A DNA stretch of 64,000 nt from Agapetus fuscipes (GCA_951799405.1 OX637346.1:14221215-14285214), one strand, 5' to 3'; positions 1-11,160 are shown, counted from the first letter of the stretch. Notes: generated by a model from the letters alone, not told the origin. Translations and numbers: made by a program.

Positions 1-95
1 TCTGCATGCGTGCATACAAATAAACAAAACCTCACATGAACATAAACCTTGCAACTCCTGCCGCTTTTCCCTGAAACCGGGGTGGCATAACACAT
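1..95 (-). repeat. Repeat A, partial
   Basis: catgaacataaaccttgcaa and ctgccgcttttccctgaaac match repeat A inverted; it ends cggggtggcataaca. Confidence 0.7.
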
Positions 96-99
96 AAAA

Positions 100-150
100 A
101 ATTGTGTGATACACACAAAAACAGCGCTGCCAAATAAATCATCCTAATAT
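100..150 (+). mobile_element. SINE B tail fragment beside the PPP1R14-like exon
   Basis: gtgtgatacacacaaaaaca then gcgctgccaaataaatcatc matches the tail of the 35.4-kb SINE. It ends about 22 bp from the splice donor at 172-177. Confidence 0.65.
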
Positions 151-177
151 TTTTTTATATAGGTACCTACTACTTAC

Positions 178-444
178 AGGTATTTCATAGAGTTTCTGCA
201 GCTCGTCGTAGAGCCACATCTCCACAGCGAGCCTCTTCCTGATGAGCGCCATCTGGTGACTGCCGTACTTGGCTGTGAGGAACTTCTCCCTCCGCTCCTT
301 CACCTCGCCCTTCTCAGTGAAGTTGACGTGCAGGCCGGACTTGGCGGGCGAGCGCTCCGTAGGGGACATGATGGAGGCAGGCGGGGGCGCGGCGGGCGCG
401 GGCGGGGGCGCGGGGTAGCTGGCGGCGGCCACTCCACACTCCAT
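178..444 (-). CDS. PPP1R14/CPI-17-like PP1 inhibitor, first coding exon (partial gene)
   Basis: Read on the minus strand, an 89-codon exon starts at an ATG (444-442) in a good context (gcgccATGg) and ends at a GT donor read as GTAAGT (177-172). An acceptor-like ...gttgcag sits just upstream at 469-471, so the exon probably also carries 5' UTR. After a Pro/Ala-rich N-terminus (residues 10-24) come MSPTERSP and then the conserved block from about residue 38 to 87. FLTAKYG followed by RKRLAVEMWLYDELQKLY aligns with the VTVKYD...RRLDVEKWIDGRLEELY core of CPI-17/PHI-1. Thr57 occupies the place of the inhibitory phospho-threonine (Thr38 in CPI-17). The family inhibits the PP1 catalytic subunit when this Thr is phosphorylated. 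The remaining exons must lie left of the window, since the C-terminal helices are missing. Function is by family; the exon structure is read directly. Confidence 0.8.
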
Positions 445-529
445 GGCGCAGGGGGCGGCGGGCCGACTCTGCAACATCACAACAATACATTAGATCACAA
501 TCTCAAATGGACGAATATTTTTAAAGTCG

Positions 530-812
530 GGGCTCGGTCGATAGCTCAGTAGAGTGCCGTGAGCTCGGGTTCGAGTCCCACCGAGGGTGTCAGAAATGAT
601 TCCCTGTTTTGGTGCTTACTTCAAACCCCAAAATAAAATACAGGCAAGGTTACTCAGCCTTCACAAGTCGTCAACTGAAGTGGTTGGCGTTAGGACGGCC
701 CCCTTATCTGTAAAAATAAATAGGTTCCACTCGCCACATGCGACCCTTTCAGGTAAACACGGCAAGAAGTTACACTATATCTGTAGCTTAGTTACGTTTT
801 TGGCAGTGAAAA
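530..812 (+). mobile_element. SINE C (tRNA-headed) copy
   Basis: Head ggtcgatagctcagtagagt with B-box gggttcgagtcccaccgagg, then gtgtcagaaatgattccctg, ttactcagccttcacaag and aactgaagtggttggcgtta. It ends near ctatatctgtagcttagtta. The anticodon arm is partly deleted. Confidence 0.8.
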
Positions 813-1032
813 AAATAATGTCATTTGGCCGGGTTAGTTCCAAATCTGACTGCCAAAGGCATTGGTCTCTCATCAGCACAGAGCTTTTAAATCTGTTCAA
901 TCTTTTGGAGGATAGAATTCTATGTTTTGGTTTTATGTCATTTTAGTGCAAAATAAGATAAAACACCTACTAAATTGGTTTATATTTTTTTATGGTTTGT
1001 GTATTAACACTGTGATAATTAATTCATGTTTT

Positions 1033-1246
1033 TTAGTTTGTTATTCAAAAAATAACACTTTTAAATTTTAAACACTGTTTTTGATTTCACAAAATATAAT
1101 ATATTAAAAAAAAAATTAAATTATACTACTAATGTTAGTAGTACCTATAATTTAAAATTTAATATTTTTTTAAATATATTATATTTTGTGAAATTAAATA
1201 CAGTGTTTAAAATTGAAAAGTGTTATTTATTGAATAACAAACTAAA
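1033..1246. repeat. AT-rich foldback element
   Basis: Arms of about 95 bp: ttagtttgttattcaaaaaa ... ttgaataacaaactaaag. An 11-bp direct repeat aaattggttta lies outside each arm (972-982 and 1,251-1,261). Confidence 0.8.
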
Positions 1247-1399
1247 GAATAAATTGGTTTAATCTGTGAAATAATTCAAAGATAATGCAAGTTTACTTGG
1301 GTGACTGGAATAAAAACAAATTTCTTGAATATTTTTATTTATGGGTAGGTACCATACCTATGTACAAAATTAATTGAAAAAAAAACAATGTTTTCTAAA

Positions 1400-1511
1400 A
1401 TGAGGTCTGCACGTGAATTGGAATAGACAATATTGTGTCGTCACCCGGCCAGGTTGCTAGGGAAAAGGTATACAAAGGATGGCAGTCCCATACAAGGCTA
1501 ACATTTGTTTG
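1400..1511 (+). repeat. Repeat E copy
   Basis: gaggtctgcacgtgaattgg, gtcgtcacccggccaggttg and gatggcagtcccatacaagg; related copies at 37,765-37,920 (inverted), 38,965-39,115 and, weakly, 43,360-43,530. Confidence 0.65.
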
Positions 1512-1735
1512 ATATCTGAAGGCTAAATGGAAGGTCCTGTGTACGATCCCAGGCGGAGCACAAATACAATTTTTCAAACATGCTCTTTGCTGGATGAAAA
1601 TAACTGCCTGTGCAAAAAGACTAGTCATCATGGTTCATCGCCTTACAGCAACCACTAAAATGCAATGGGCTCCTGAGGTGTGATTTGCTCAAAAACAGCG
1701 CTCACAAAATTAATAATCCTGTAGATACGAAAAGC
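1512..1735 (+). mobile_element. SINE B, degraded copy
   Basis: B-box region gtacgatcccaggcggagca, then tgctctttgctgg and gctcctgaggtgtgatttgc. The A-box half is replaced by repeat E sequence just upstream (1,400-1,511). Confidence 0.65.
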
Positions 1736-2324
1736 AACGAAGTTACACATTTTCTAATTCATTTATCTAGAGTTCTTCTTGATGACATAATACCCTACTA
1801 TGTCACTCGTACCTACCTGTCTCATATTTACTATTACCATTATTTTTCAATTTCATAGTTATCAAAAAGGATAGATCACACAGAAAGACCATATTGATAA
1901 CTATTGAGTAGGAGGATGGATGGCTGTATTTAAAGCAACGTGTGCAAAATTATCTAAATACAAGTTTTGATGTAAATTGCTTTATTTTTATACCATAAGA
2001 AAATAAATATAATATGTTGAATAAGTATACAAATCTTTTCCCTTTTTATATAAATAGCTACTTGTAAAGGTAAATTATGTTAATAAATACTTAAAAAAGA
2101 ATAAGGAAAAATCAAAATTAAATTAAAAGTTAGCCCAGCTTCTATTTGTTTCTTGCACTGCATTTAGGTACCATTATAAATTCTGAATTATTGTGACTAT
2201 TTTTACTTCTGATGTTGCAGCTCTAAATAAAAGGTTTCAAACATTTTTCTACAAAAATATTATGTATTTTTGTATAATAAATTAAAATTATAAAAAATTA
2301 TATAAAGTAAGTACCTACGTACTT

Positions 2325-2568
2325 AATCTATAATCTAAGTTGCAAGGATATATTCATTTAAAGCTCTCAGATGTATGCCCACAAACAAACACGTGTAGTT
2401 CGCGCTTACAAATGCTGATTGTGTACTTACAAATAAAATCCAAACTCAAATGAACATAAGCCCTGCAACTCTTGCCGACATTCCCTGAAACAGGGGTGAC
2501 ATTGGCAAAGTGAACCATTTTTTACAGTATGGGTGGTCAACCTCATACCAACCTATAAGTCAAGGAAT
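2325..2568 (-). repeat. Repeat A copy
   Basis: Full-length inverted copy (taatctaagttgcaaggata ... ataccaacctataagtcaag). Nearly identical to the 7.25-kb copy, and the flank gagtaataaataac is shared as well. Confidence 0.88.
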
Positions 2569-2604
2569 ACGAGTAATAAATAACTTACTTACTTACTTAT
2601 TAAA

Positions 2605-2761
2605 AAAATTATATGTCATTTGAAATTGACTGAAATGCTAATGATGACACCAATCGAACTTAAATTTTTAATATTAAATCTCAATATCAATCTTGAATGC
2701 GTTTTTACTATTTATTGCCTACCTATTAGGCGCATGTGCCTTTCAGGGATGCACGCCCCTG
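2605..2761. mobile_element. hAT-type MITE, one end truncated, inverted
   Basis: Ends gcacgcccctg at 2,761. The reverse complement matches the start of the two other copies (cctaataggtaggcaata...). The other terminus is lost near 2,605. Confidence 0.7.
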
Positions 2762-2865
2762 CTACCTACTGGCATAGGGCATAGGCAATAGGTATGGATT
2801 ACTGATAAGATAGGTATAGACTATAGACCTACTTAGTATGGATCCGTGTACAAAAATGCACAGGA

Positions 2866-2911
2866 AAATTGTGACGTATGCTCGCTGGGTTGCTAGCATA
2901 CGTCACAATTT
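2866..2911. repeat. Perfect 17-bp inverted repeat
   Basis: aaattgtgacgtatgct / agcatacgtcacaattt with a 12-nt loop. Each arm contains TGACGTA. Confidence 0.85.
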
Positions 2912-3699
2912 CATTGGTTTGATAAGGACTTGAGGTTTCAGAGTCTGTCATGAGCTGTCGATTGTTCTGTGGTCGATTGTCATCAGCTGCTGTGTTCATA
3001 GACTACATATGACGCAGCACCACCGGAGAAAATTCGAAATTATCCGACTCCATTGATGTTGTTTTCTCACCCTTTTGACAGTTTCCCCCCACCCGCACGC
3101 GAATAGTTTCCATTGCAAAACTGATTTTAATGCTTATTTTAAGTCCATAACAATGAAACTACTGTGAATAATTGCGTTTAGCTGAATGTAGGCTGTATGG
3201 GTACTGGGTAGTGAGTACCTACCTACTTAATATCGCATGCATGGCAAATCTTGATCAGCTCCCAGCTGCCTATTTGTACTTCGTAGCTCATTGATTATTA
3301 TAATTTTGTTTTTGCGAACACGAATTCAATGATTTCAATCATTCATCACTGTAAAAATATGCTCACAAACATGCTCACAAAGCATTTTCATATTATGCAG
3401 ATGACCTAAAATGTAATGTGTAAATATTGAATATCAGAGTAAAACCTTCTACTCTTATTTTTAATCTTGGGGCTAGTTTCTTAACGCAACTGAGCTGCAT
3501 ATATAGTGAAAGTTCTAGCATATGGCGAGTATATACTATTTTCGAGGTAAGGGACCCGCCTTACGAAAACCCCTTGTCTGACTCTTGGCCCTGTAGTTTT
3601 GAACGCATGAGTTCTACCAAACAAAAATAATTAAAAGGAGCTACCTACACCAAAAAGATGAAATTTTCTTTTGTCTCAAAGGGATTTTCCATTCGGGCA

Positions 3700-3830
3700 A
3701 CGATCATACCATCTTGTAACTGTAACTGTAACTCTGTCGCCATCCCGCTAGGGGTGGCCAGAGCCTCTGCAGAGTTGCCTCCATTTTTTACTATCCTGAC
3801 ATACCTCTTTCAATTCCTTCATATCCATCA
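3700..3830 (-). pseudogene. LINE 3' relic (GSGHPSGMATEL type)
   Basis: The reverse complement reads ...WRQLCRGSGHP-like followed by SGMATELQLQLQDG. Related relics at 15,585-15,670 and 48,440-48,545 (DRKKWRQLYKGSGLPKQNDD). Confidence 0.5.
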
Positions 3831-3839
3831 CATTTTTCA

Positions 3840-5190
3840 TGCATTTTCTTCTTTTACGCTCACTTTGAAAAGCACGAATTTTATTTTTCTCTCTGTAGTC
3901 AGAACAAAATTAAGAGAGTTTTTGTATTTTTTATTACATTATTTTATTAGACAACGCCTGAAAAAAAATCATACAAAATTTGGGCTGAAAATCGATCTAG
4001 GGATACTAGGTATTGTTTTTAATAGAACAGCAATAGATACACACTTATATGTGAGTACCTTAAACCTACATCAGCTGTAAACTGGTATAGGGAACATCCG
4101 TTTCTGATGTACCTACCCGACTAATGGAAAAATTGCTTCGTGTATTATTTGAATCTATTTCTAGGAGTTCACGATTAGGCTTAGTCTTTAGCGTCCTCTC
4201 ACAAGGCGGCTGCTAAATAAAAGTTATTTGCTTTGATCGCACAACCCACGCAACGCCTTAAAAAGTATTTTATTTTAGGCCGAGGGAATTAAAACCACAT
4301 TATGAGTTATGACGACATGAGGCCAATAATACGCCAATACTCCAAGTATAAAACTTCTCGTTTCAACTGAATAATAGCAAAAAAAATATGTACATGCAAA
4401 GTGAAACAGTGTCTCTATGTAAGCGTTTTTCTTTCACTAAATTTTTTGGGATACGCTGTGGTGGAGTATAAACGTAACGTTTTACACTTCGGAATAGAAA
4501 GTGATATTTTGTTTCTCACGAATATTATATCCTTACATAAATATTGCGATTATTATATAATGTATAATGTATATCAATTGGGTAGGTGTGCAATTAATTT
4601 GCAAAGAAAATATTGAATAAATAAAAACTGGCTCATTGCCAGGACAAAAATAATCATATGTTTAAACGAGGATAAGCTCGCGAATATTTATCAAAAACAT
4701 ATTCAGATAAAAGTAATCAAAAACATTTTTTATCTTACTGATAGTAATCTTGATAAATATACATTTATTGATAAAATGTGTGACAATATGAGAAATAATC
4801 TGTACTCGCTATACGCTTTCACGAAAAAACCTTTCTTGACTAAAAATAGGTTGTTACGTGGAGGTTGTTATGAAGTTATGACCCATGCTGTCAAATTTCG
4901 TTAACTTTTACCACCGACACTCCTATTTCAGTGAAGCGTGGCAACTGTTGTAGAATATATCGGTACCTTTAATGTAAAAAAGTGACATATTTAGCTAATA
5001 TGGGTTTCTAAGATAAATGCACCTTTTTCCTATTTTCTACGAGAGAATACAAGAAGTTCCCACTTACTATGATAAGAAGTTACATCCAATAAAATGTTTT
5101 ATTCACGATTTCTCAAATCTGTGGATCGGCACTTATTCAGTATTACCTTTAATGTGGCGATATATTTATTGGAGGTTTGAATTTTATTTT
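3840..5190. other. No recognisable gene
   Basis: AT-rich intergenic or intronic sequence; short open frames lack codon bias or motifs. A gataaat-rich imperfect inverted region lies at 4,680-4,760. Confidence 0.5.
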
Positions 5191-5254
5191 GTCGTAAGCA
5201 TGCAGTATTTGTAAGCGCGAACTCACGTGTTTGCCTGTGGGCGCGCATCTAAAT

Positions 5255-5486
5255 CTAACTCTAAGCTGCAAAGATAAATATTATTTAAGATTCATATTAA
5301 ACGCATTTCCACAAGCAGACATGTATAATTTCGAGCTAACACATGTGGACCTACAATATAAAAACGCAATCTCAAATGAACATAAGCCCTGCAACTCTTG
5401 CCGACCTATACTGAAACAGGGGTGGCATTAGCAAAGTGAAACATTTTTTACAGTATGGGTGGTCAACCTCATACCAACCTCAATCA
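5255..5486 (-). repeat. Repeat A copy with adjacent opposite fragment
   Basis: ctaactctaagctgcaaaga ... ggtggtcaacctcataccaa. A plus-strand fragment (gcagtatttgtaagcgcgaa) directly precedes it at 5,192-5,252. Confidence 0.8.
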
Positions 5487-5851
5487 ATATTTTTTTTATA
5501 ATATCTTTGCAACCTAGACTGCAAAATATATATTTTTTATACATCAATGATTAAGGCACCTTTAACTATAAAAAATCTACCAGTAGCTTAAAAAAATCGT
5601 GAATTGATTGGTAATAAATAATTTTCTTGACAACACAATGAATTGTAAATAATTAATAATTAAAATGCTTCTACGTTTTATAGTAAGTATATACAATAGT
5701 CTGTAATTGCTGTACTATTTATGACGGTTGTGCGTGGGTTCCCTCTCAATAACGGATATTTCTTTTATTTAACAAAATCCGATAAAAAGAAATGTAGCTA
5801 TGAAAGATAAATGGGCACAAACAGTTTTATTCACAAAACACGCAATCAATA

Positions 5852-5955
5852 GATGATCTACAGATCATATATTTTATCTGTGTGGAGCATTTAATAAAGG
5901 CGGCGGACGAGCCATGGATTTTCCGTGTGTGCATAACATCGAAAGTGTACAATAA
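5852..5955. mobile_element. MITE G fragment
   Basis: agatgatctacagatcatat and cggacgagccatggattttc; diverged. Confidence 0.5.
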
Positions 5956-6159
5956 TCTTCTATGCTGTTTATATGGTCAGGTCCAAATCATGACGGTCAC
6001 AATCGCTTTTTAAAAGTCACCAGTTGATACATGCGAGTAGCCTGTGGGTGGAACGAGAAAAGTTTACAAGCATTTTTAAAGAAAAAAAAAAAATGGACAA
6101 AATACTAAAAAAATATACCTACAAGAGAAATCAAAGTAAGTAGGTATGCGGATACGTAT

Positions 6160-6424
6160 TAGGAACTCTATCGGGGCTATTCTTAGACATTTTAGTCGTT
6201 GGTTGAGCCCACGCTTTGACAAACTAATGATGCCTACCCTGAAAGTCTCATAACCAGTAACCACGGTTATTCTTACCTACCGAATTTTGGTAATATTTGT
6301 ATGAAAACAAATCAGCTGTTCACTTGCGGCCATCTTGGATTCACAGGCCTTCAAATGCATCATTAGTTTGTCAAAGCGTGGGCTCAACCGACGACTAAAA
6401 TGTCTAAGAATAGCCCCGTATGGT
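6160..6424. mobile_element. MITE F copy 1 (foldback)
   Basis: Arms cggggctattcttagacatt ... gtctaagaatagccccg. The inner region carries ccacggttattcttacctac and ttcacttgcggccatcttgg. The long arms match over more than 50 bp, including cccacgctttgacaaactaa. Confidence 0.85.
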
Positions 6425-6510
6425 TTTAGGCAATGGAAGTCAGCTTTGACTACATTGTTTCGAAAACATAAAGCGTATGGACTATCAAAAGTCTGGAGTG
6501 GATCCATAAC

Positions 6511-6948
6511 AATCTATACTCTAAGTTGCAAGGATATGTAGACATTTAAAATACATATTAAATGCATGACCACAAGTAAATACGTGTAAGTTCGCGCTTA
6601 CAAATGCTGCATGTGTACTTAGAAATTAAAATCTAAACCTTAAATGAACATAAACCCTACAACTTTTAAAAAATGTGAACCATTTCTTACAGTATGGGTG
6701 GTCAGACTCATGTCAGGGGCGTGCATCCCATACAGGCACATGCGCCTAATAGGTAAGCAATATATGGTAAAAAATAAAAATTAAGGCTTGATATTCAGAT
6801 TTAAAATTCAAAATTAAAATTTGATTATATCGTTAGCACTTCAGTCAATTTGAAATGAGTTCTTTTAAAGGAATGGGAGAAAATATTTATTCTGGAATGT
6901 ATTTGCCTATTCCCTATGAACGCGCCTGCCTCATACCAACCTATAAGT
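6511..6948 (-). repeat. Repeat A copy split by hAT MITE
   Basis: Left part 6,511-6,713 and right remnant 6,929-6,948 (cctcataccaacctataagt); an internal piece around cttgccgac is deleted. Confidence 0.82.
6714..6928. mobile_element. hAT-type MITE nested in repeat A
   Basis: CAGGGGCGTGCAT ... GAACGCGCCTG, 215 bp, same family as the 11.5-kb copy. It lies inside a repeat A copy. The flanks actcatgt and cctcatac are a decayed 8-bp duplication of repeat A's own cctcatac. Confidence 0.85.
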
Positions 6949-6950
6949 CT

Positions 6951-7189
6951 AATCTAATCTAATCTAATCTAAGTTGTAAAGATATGTTACATGCATTCTC
7001 ATAACCAGATACGTACAAGTTCGCGCTTGCACATGCCTTATGTGAACCTACAACATAAAAACCAAATCTCAAATGGACATACACCCTGCAACTCTTGCCG
7101 TCCTTCCCTGTAACAGGGGTGACATTGGCAAAGTGAACCATTTTTACAGCATGGGTGGTCAGCCGCATACCAACCTATAAGTCAAGGAA
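6951..7189 (-). repeat. Repeat A copy
   Basis: aatctaatctaagttgtaaa ... gcataccaacctataagtca; carries a gcatgggtggtcagccgcat subtype variant. Confidence 0.87.
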
Positions 7190-7248
7190 TCAAATAAAAA
7201 ATAACATTTATTTAAATAAAAACAGCAGAACCATAAAAAGAAATCACA

Positions 7249-7499
7249 ATCTATAATCTATAATCTAAGTTGCAAGGATATATTCATTCAAAGCTCTCAG
7301 ATGTATGCCCACAAATAAAAAAGTGTAGTTCGCGCTTACAAAATATGCTGATTGTGTACTTACAAATAAAATCCAAACTCAAATGAACATAAGCCCTGCA
7401 ACTCTTGCCGACATTCCCTGAAACAGGGGTGACATTGGCAAAGTGAACCATTTTTTACAGTATGGGTGGTCAGCCTCATACCAACCTATAAGTCAAGGT
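7249..7499 (-). repeat. Repeat A copy
   Basis: Full-length; near-identical to the 2.3-kb copy. Confidence 0.88.
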
Positions 7500-7796
7500 A
7501 TGCGAGTAATAAATAACATTTAAGTATAAAAAAAAACAACAAAACCTTAAAAATAAATCTATACAAAAAAAAAAAAACAATAAATGATGAATATCTTGTT
7601 AATTTGTACAACAGCATAACGTAATTTAACAGGGATCGGAGAATACACTTTGAGAGAAGGGCGTTTTGTTTAAAGTTTAAGTTTAATCGTGCCTGGAATC
7701 CACAACACAAGGAAAATACATGGCATACCGATATGATGGAGTAACGCTTTTGGTCAGTCAGTGGTTGGCAAAGTTGCACTCCATAGGAGGATCAAA

Positions 7797-7866
7797 AATA
7801 CCAGGGCTGTAAGTCTCATCACAAACGGTAGATCCTACCTACCCAATATCGGTAATATTTGTATGT
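7797..7866. mobile_element. MITE F fragment
   Basis: ctgtaagtctcatcacaaac and cggtaatatttgtatg match the family F interior only. Confidence 0.5.
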
Positions 7867-8040
7867 TACAAATTACAATACATTTCCCATTTTTTTTGCT
7901 TGTTCAACATGTTTGACACTTCAGCAAACATTTGCAAACTTCAGGTAGATTTAAACATTTCATAGTGCTTGGATAATCGCACTGCGCACTCTTGTACACC
8001 GCGCACTCTTACACCAACTTACCCTACCTACGTCTTAGAG

Positions 8041-8492
8041 TTTTATTTTATTTTAAGAAATCCTGTGCGGGAGACTCCCTAGATTCTAGAGACTCTAGGG
8101 GGCTATACCACTTATTGTAGTGCCGCAGAGGTGTACGAGCTTGGTCGTCGCTACAAAGCGCCAATGCTCAAGCAAGACCCAGTTGCTGTAAGGCTAGATG
8201 GACCTCAGTGACCGGTCTTTGGTAAAGGTTTTACGAATTTTTTCAACCCAGCGAAGAGCATATTTGGAAATATAAATTGTATATTTTTTGTGCTCCGCCG
8301 GGATCCGAATCCACAACGTTCCATTTACGAGTCCGAAGTGTTGCCACTGGACTACGGACCGGTCAAGAATGCCAACGGGCAACAACACGCGGTGTACCTA
8401 AGCGGTCACCCATCCAAGTACAATGTTGCTTAACTTCAGTGACCTGATGAGAACCGGTACTTTCAACATGGTATCGTCGTTGACAAGTGGGT
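8041..8492 (-). mobile_element. SINE B, second 5S-tRNA composite copy
   Basis: Same order as the 16.7-kb copy. The 5S-like module is at 8,371-8,484 with a deletion near the ggcgcgg region; the tRNA-like module is at about 8,292-8,366; the tail ends aggatttcttaaaataaaat. Two independent copies show that the 5S-tRNA junction is ancestral to the family. Confidence 0.82.
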
Positions 8493-8811
8493 TATTTTAT
8501 GCAAGAAAGTCGTGTGCAGATTCTGTGCAATTTATTTTAATATGCATGGGTGCATTTGTTTCTTTGGTGAAAAAGTTTGCCGATCACTGGGGCTAGTATA
8601 TAAATTTTCATTACCCCAAGTGTAAAAATTCAACATTGCGTTTTATCAAAAGTGTATAAAAACTACAACGCTCACCAAAAGCGCTATTTAGTTTGCGTAC
8701 ATTTTTTGTAATCGCTGTATTTTTACTTGGGGCTTTTGTGAACATATTATATGTGCTTGCTAGCCAGCAACCAGTCAACGGCACATCCTGCCGTAGGCGG
8801 TGACTGAGCAG

Positions 8812-8879
8812 CTGACTGACTGACTGACTGCTGACTGACTGACTGACTACTGACTGACTACTGACTGACTACTGACTGG
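8812..8879. repeat. (CTGA)n microsatellite with CTA interruptions
   Basis: About 15 ctga units with ctgctga and ctactga variants. Confidence 0.9.
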
Positions 8880-9281
8880 GAGAGGAAAAAAACAGAAGAA
8901 AAACAACGCCAAGATGTGACATGAACCATACAAAGAGCGTGATATATCTATCTATAAATTATTTCAAATTTCCTTCATATTTGATTCCTTCACACCAAGG
9001 TCGCTTGACTACTTATTAGCTTGGTAGCTCCGATACTAGTCTGCTTTCAAAGCATCGCGATATCTATTTGTAAGTGAATAAGGGTTATTCTGGCATACGC
9101 CAGACCACGCTGTAATATCCTTACTTAGAAGTTTCGAGCGAACGCTCACACCATCGAACTCACACAGGCTTAATTATTTAAACACTTACATCTAGAGACA
9201 CAGAAACACTCACACGAGTAAAAACACACAGACACACAATAACACATTCGTAACAATGATTCAATCCATTTGTCTACAATC

Positions 9282-9820
9282 AAAGTTGAAAAGGTACGTA
9301 GGTATGTTAACATTTGAGATTCATATTTGATGCTAGTCTACAAGAAAGCGTGTGTAATTCGTGATTGCACGTGCTACATGTGTATCTTCTTACAAAATAA
9401 GACCAAAAACTCAAATGAAAATAAACTTTACAAATATTACCGACATTCTCTTGGGGCTTCTACACCCTTGCCAACCCATCACAAGTCAAGCGCACAGTGT
9501 GTCGTCTAGAACATGCTAGCTGGACAAAATTTTGTCTAATGGACTAATTTTGTCCAGCTAGCATGTTCTAGACGACACACTGTGCGCTAAGGTTGTAGCC
9601 AAGCGCACAGTGTGTCGTCTAGAACATGCTAGCTGGACAAAATTAGTCCATTAGACAAAATTTTGTCCAGCTAGCATGTTCTAGACGACACACTGTGCGC
9701 TTGACTTGTGATGGGTTGGCAAGCGTGTGGAAGCCCCATCTGAAACAGGGGTGCAATCGGTAAAATTGAACCAATTTGTAGAGAATAGGTGATCAGCCTC
9801 ATACCAAACTATAAATAAAG
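9282..9820 (-). repeat. Repeat A copy split by the 288-bp foldback
   Basis: 9,282-9,450 and 9,739-9,820 (ctgaaacaggggtgcaatcg ... ctcataccaaactataaata); diverged copy. Confidence 0.78.
9451..9738. mobile_element. Palindrome-of-palindromes foldback element in repeat A
   Basis: About 288 bp. The outer arms begin TTGGGGCTTCTACACCC and end in the complement of TGGGGCTTCCACACGC. Each arm is itself a near-perfect inverted repeat of about 50-bp stems (agcgcacagtgtgtcgtcta ... and back), separated by aaggttgtagcca at the centre. It splits a repeat A copy (9,282-9,450 and 9,739-9,820). Confidence 0.88.
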
Positions 9821-9845
9821 GAATAAATGTCATTTCTGAAAAAAA

Positions 9846-9965
9846 TCTCTTACTGTGCTATTCACACACAGCAAATCCATGGCTCATCTGTCACTTAAAG
9901 GGAATTTTCCGTACTTAAAAAAACGACCCATGGATCATCTATGGATTAGATGTTTATGATTAGAT
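9846..9965. mobile_element. MITE G copy
   Basis: tgtgctattcacacacagca, tccatggctcatctgtcact and cccatggatcatctatggat: terminal and subterminal inverted motifs of family G. Confidence 0.7.
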
Positions 9966-10002
9966 TACCGTCTTTGACTCTTGCTTATTTTTAAGGCATT
10001 TT

Positions 10003-10253
10003 TCCTTGACTGATAGGTTGGTATGAGGTTGACTACCCATACTGTAAAAAATGGTTCACTTTGCCAATGTCACCCCTGTTTCAGGGAAGGTCGGCAAGAG
10101 TTGCAGGGCTTATGTCCATTTGAGATTGGGTTTTTTATATTGCAGTTCCACATGCGGCATGTGTGAGCGCGAAATTATGCGTGTCTGCTTGTGGGAATGC
10201 ATTTAATATGAATCTCAAATAATACATATCTTTGCAGCTTAGATTAAGATTTA
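10003..10253 (+). repeat. Repeat A copy
   Basis: tccttgactgataggttggt ... tttgcagcttagattaagat; full-length. Confidence 0.88.
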
Positions 10254-10674
10254 GATTTAGAAGACTGGAAGATGCTAAATGATGATTTGAAAGAAGGAGC
10301 TTAAAAAATTGCAGGGGTCAACTTTTTACAGCTATTTACACGCTGAAAAGATAGCAATCACTTTGAGGGTGACAAAATCTATTAAATTAAAAACATTGCA
10401 GGTGGATGACCTCTGTAATATGCTGAAAGAGATAATTATTATGAAAGGTTGGCGAGTAACTTTAATTAGTGGTTTCAACTCTCGTTTTGGAGCGATGTAG
10501 GTATGTCTGGTTTTAACAGTCTGCTCTGTGGTCTTCGCTGATTCATTTTACATTGAGCTGAGTCATCGCCACAACAAAGGTCTACTTTTAGGCATTTCGC
10601 ACCTGAGTTAGTAAACAGTCCAACAGACTGCCATTATGTATTGAAATAATACAAGCTATTACGTCAAAATATAG

Positions 10675-11160
10675 ATCAGTCCATAAGCAATCCACATCGC
10701 TGGTATGGTCAAGGGATGAGGCGTCGGCACTCTAATCTAATCTAATCTAAGTTGCAAAGATATGTTACATTGGAGACTCACATTACATGCATTCCCACAA
10801 CCAGACACATACAAGTTCGCGCTTGCACATGCCTCATGTGAACCTACAACATAAAAACCAAATCTCAAATGGACATACACCCTGCAACTCTTGCCGTCCT
10901 TCCCTGAGACAGGGGTGACATTGGCAAAGTGAACAATTTTTACAGCAGATAATTTGCGTTATTAAAACAATCGCCAGTTCGAGCCCCGCTTGCGCCGTGT
11001 CTATCGACAATAATTTTGACCCTGGTTCAACAAATTTCAATGGATAGTTATTAATCAATGACTTATTAAATATATAAATAATTAATCATTAATTGATAAT
11101 TTTAATACCTGTTTCTGGGCAAGCAAAATAGGTTAGTGAATTGCATTTGTCTTTACAAAT
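10675..11160 (+). mobile_element. Repeat I (tRNA-like SINE), split by repeat A
   Basis: gctggtatggtcaagggatg (A-box-like) and gccagttcgagccccgcttg (B-box-like), then ctatcgacaataattttgac and cctggttcaacaaatttcaa. Matches 53.47-53.77 kb. Confidence 0.65.
10733..10947 (-). repeat. Repeat A, truncated copy inside repeat I
   Basis: taatctaagttgcaaagata ... gtgaacaatttttacagcag, then repeat I resumes (aatcgccagttcgagccccg). Confidence 0.82.

Noticed and set aside
3658..4080. 140-codon open frame
   Set aside because: Its first third overlaps a LINE relic read on the other strand; the rest is Phe/His/Leu-rich noise.
10834..11058. Minus-strand frame of 74 codons, and similar frames at 6,959, 13,874, 17,558 and 30,392
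   Set aside because: All are translations of repeat A in various frames; no codon conservation between copies.
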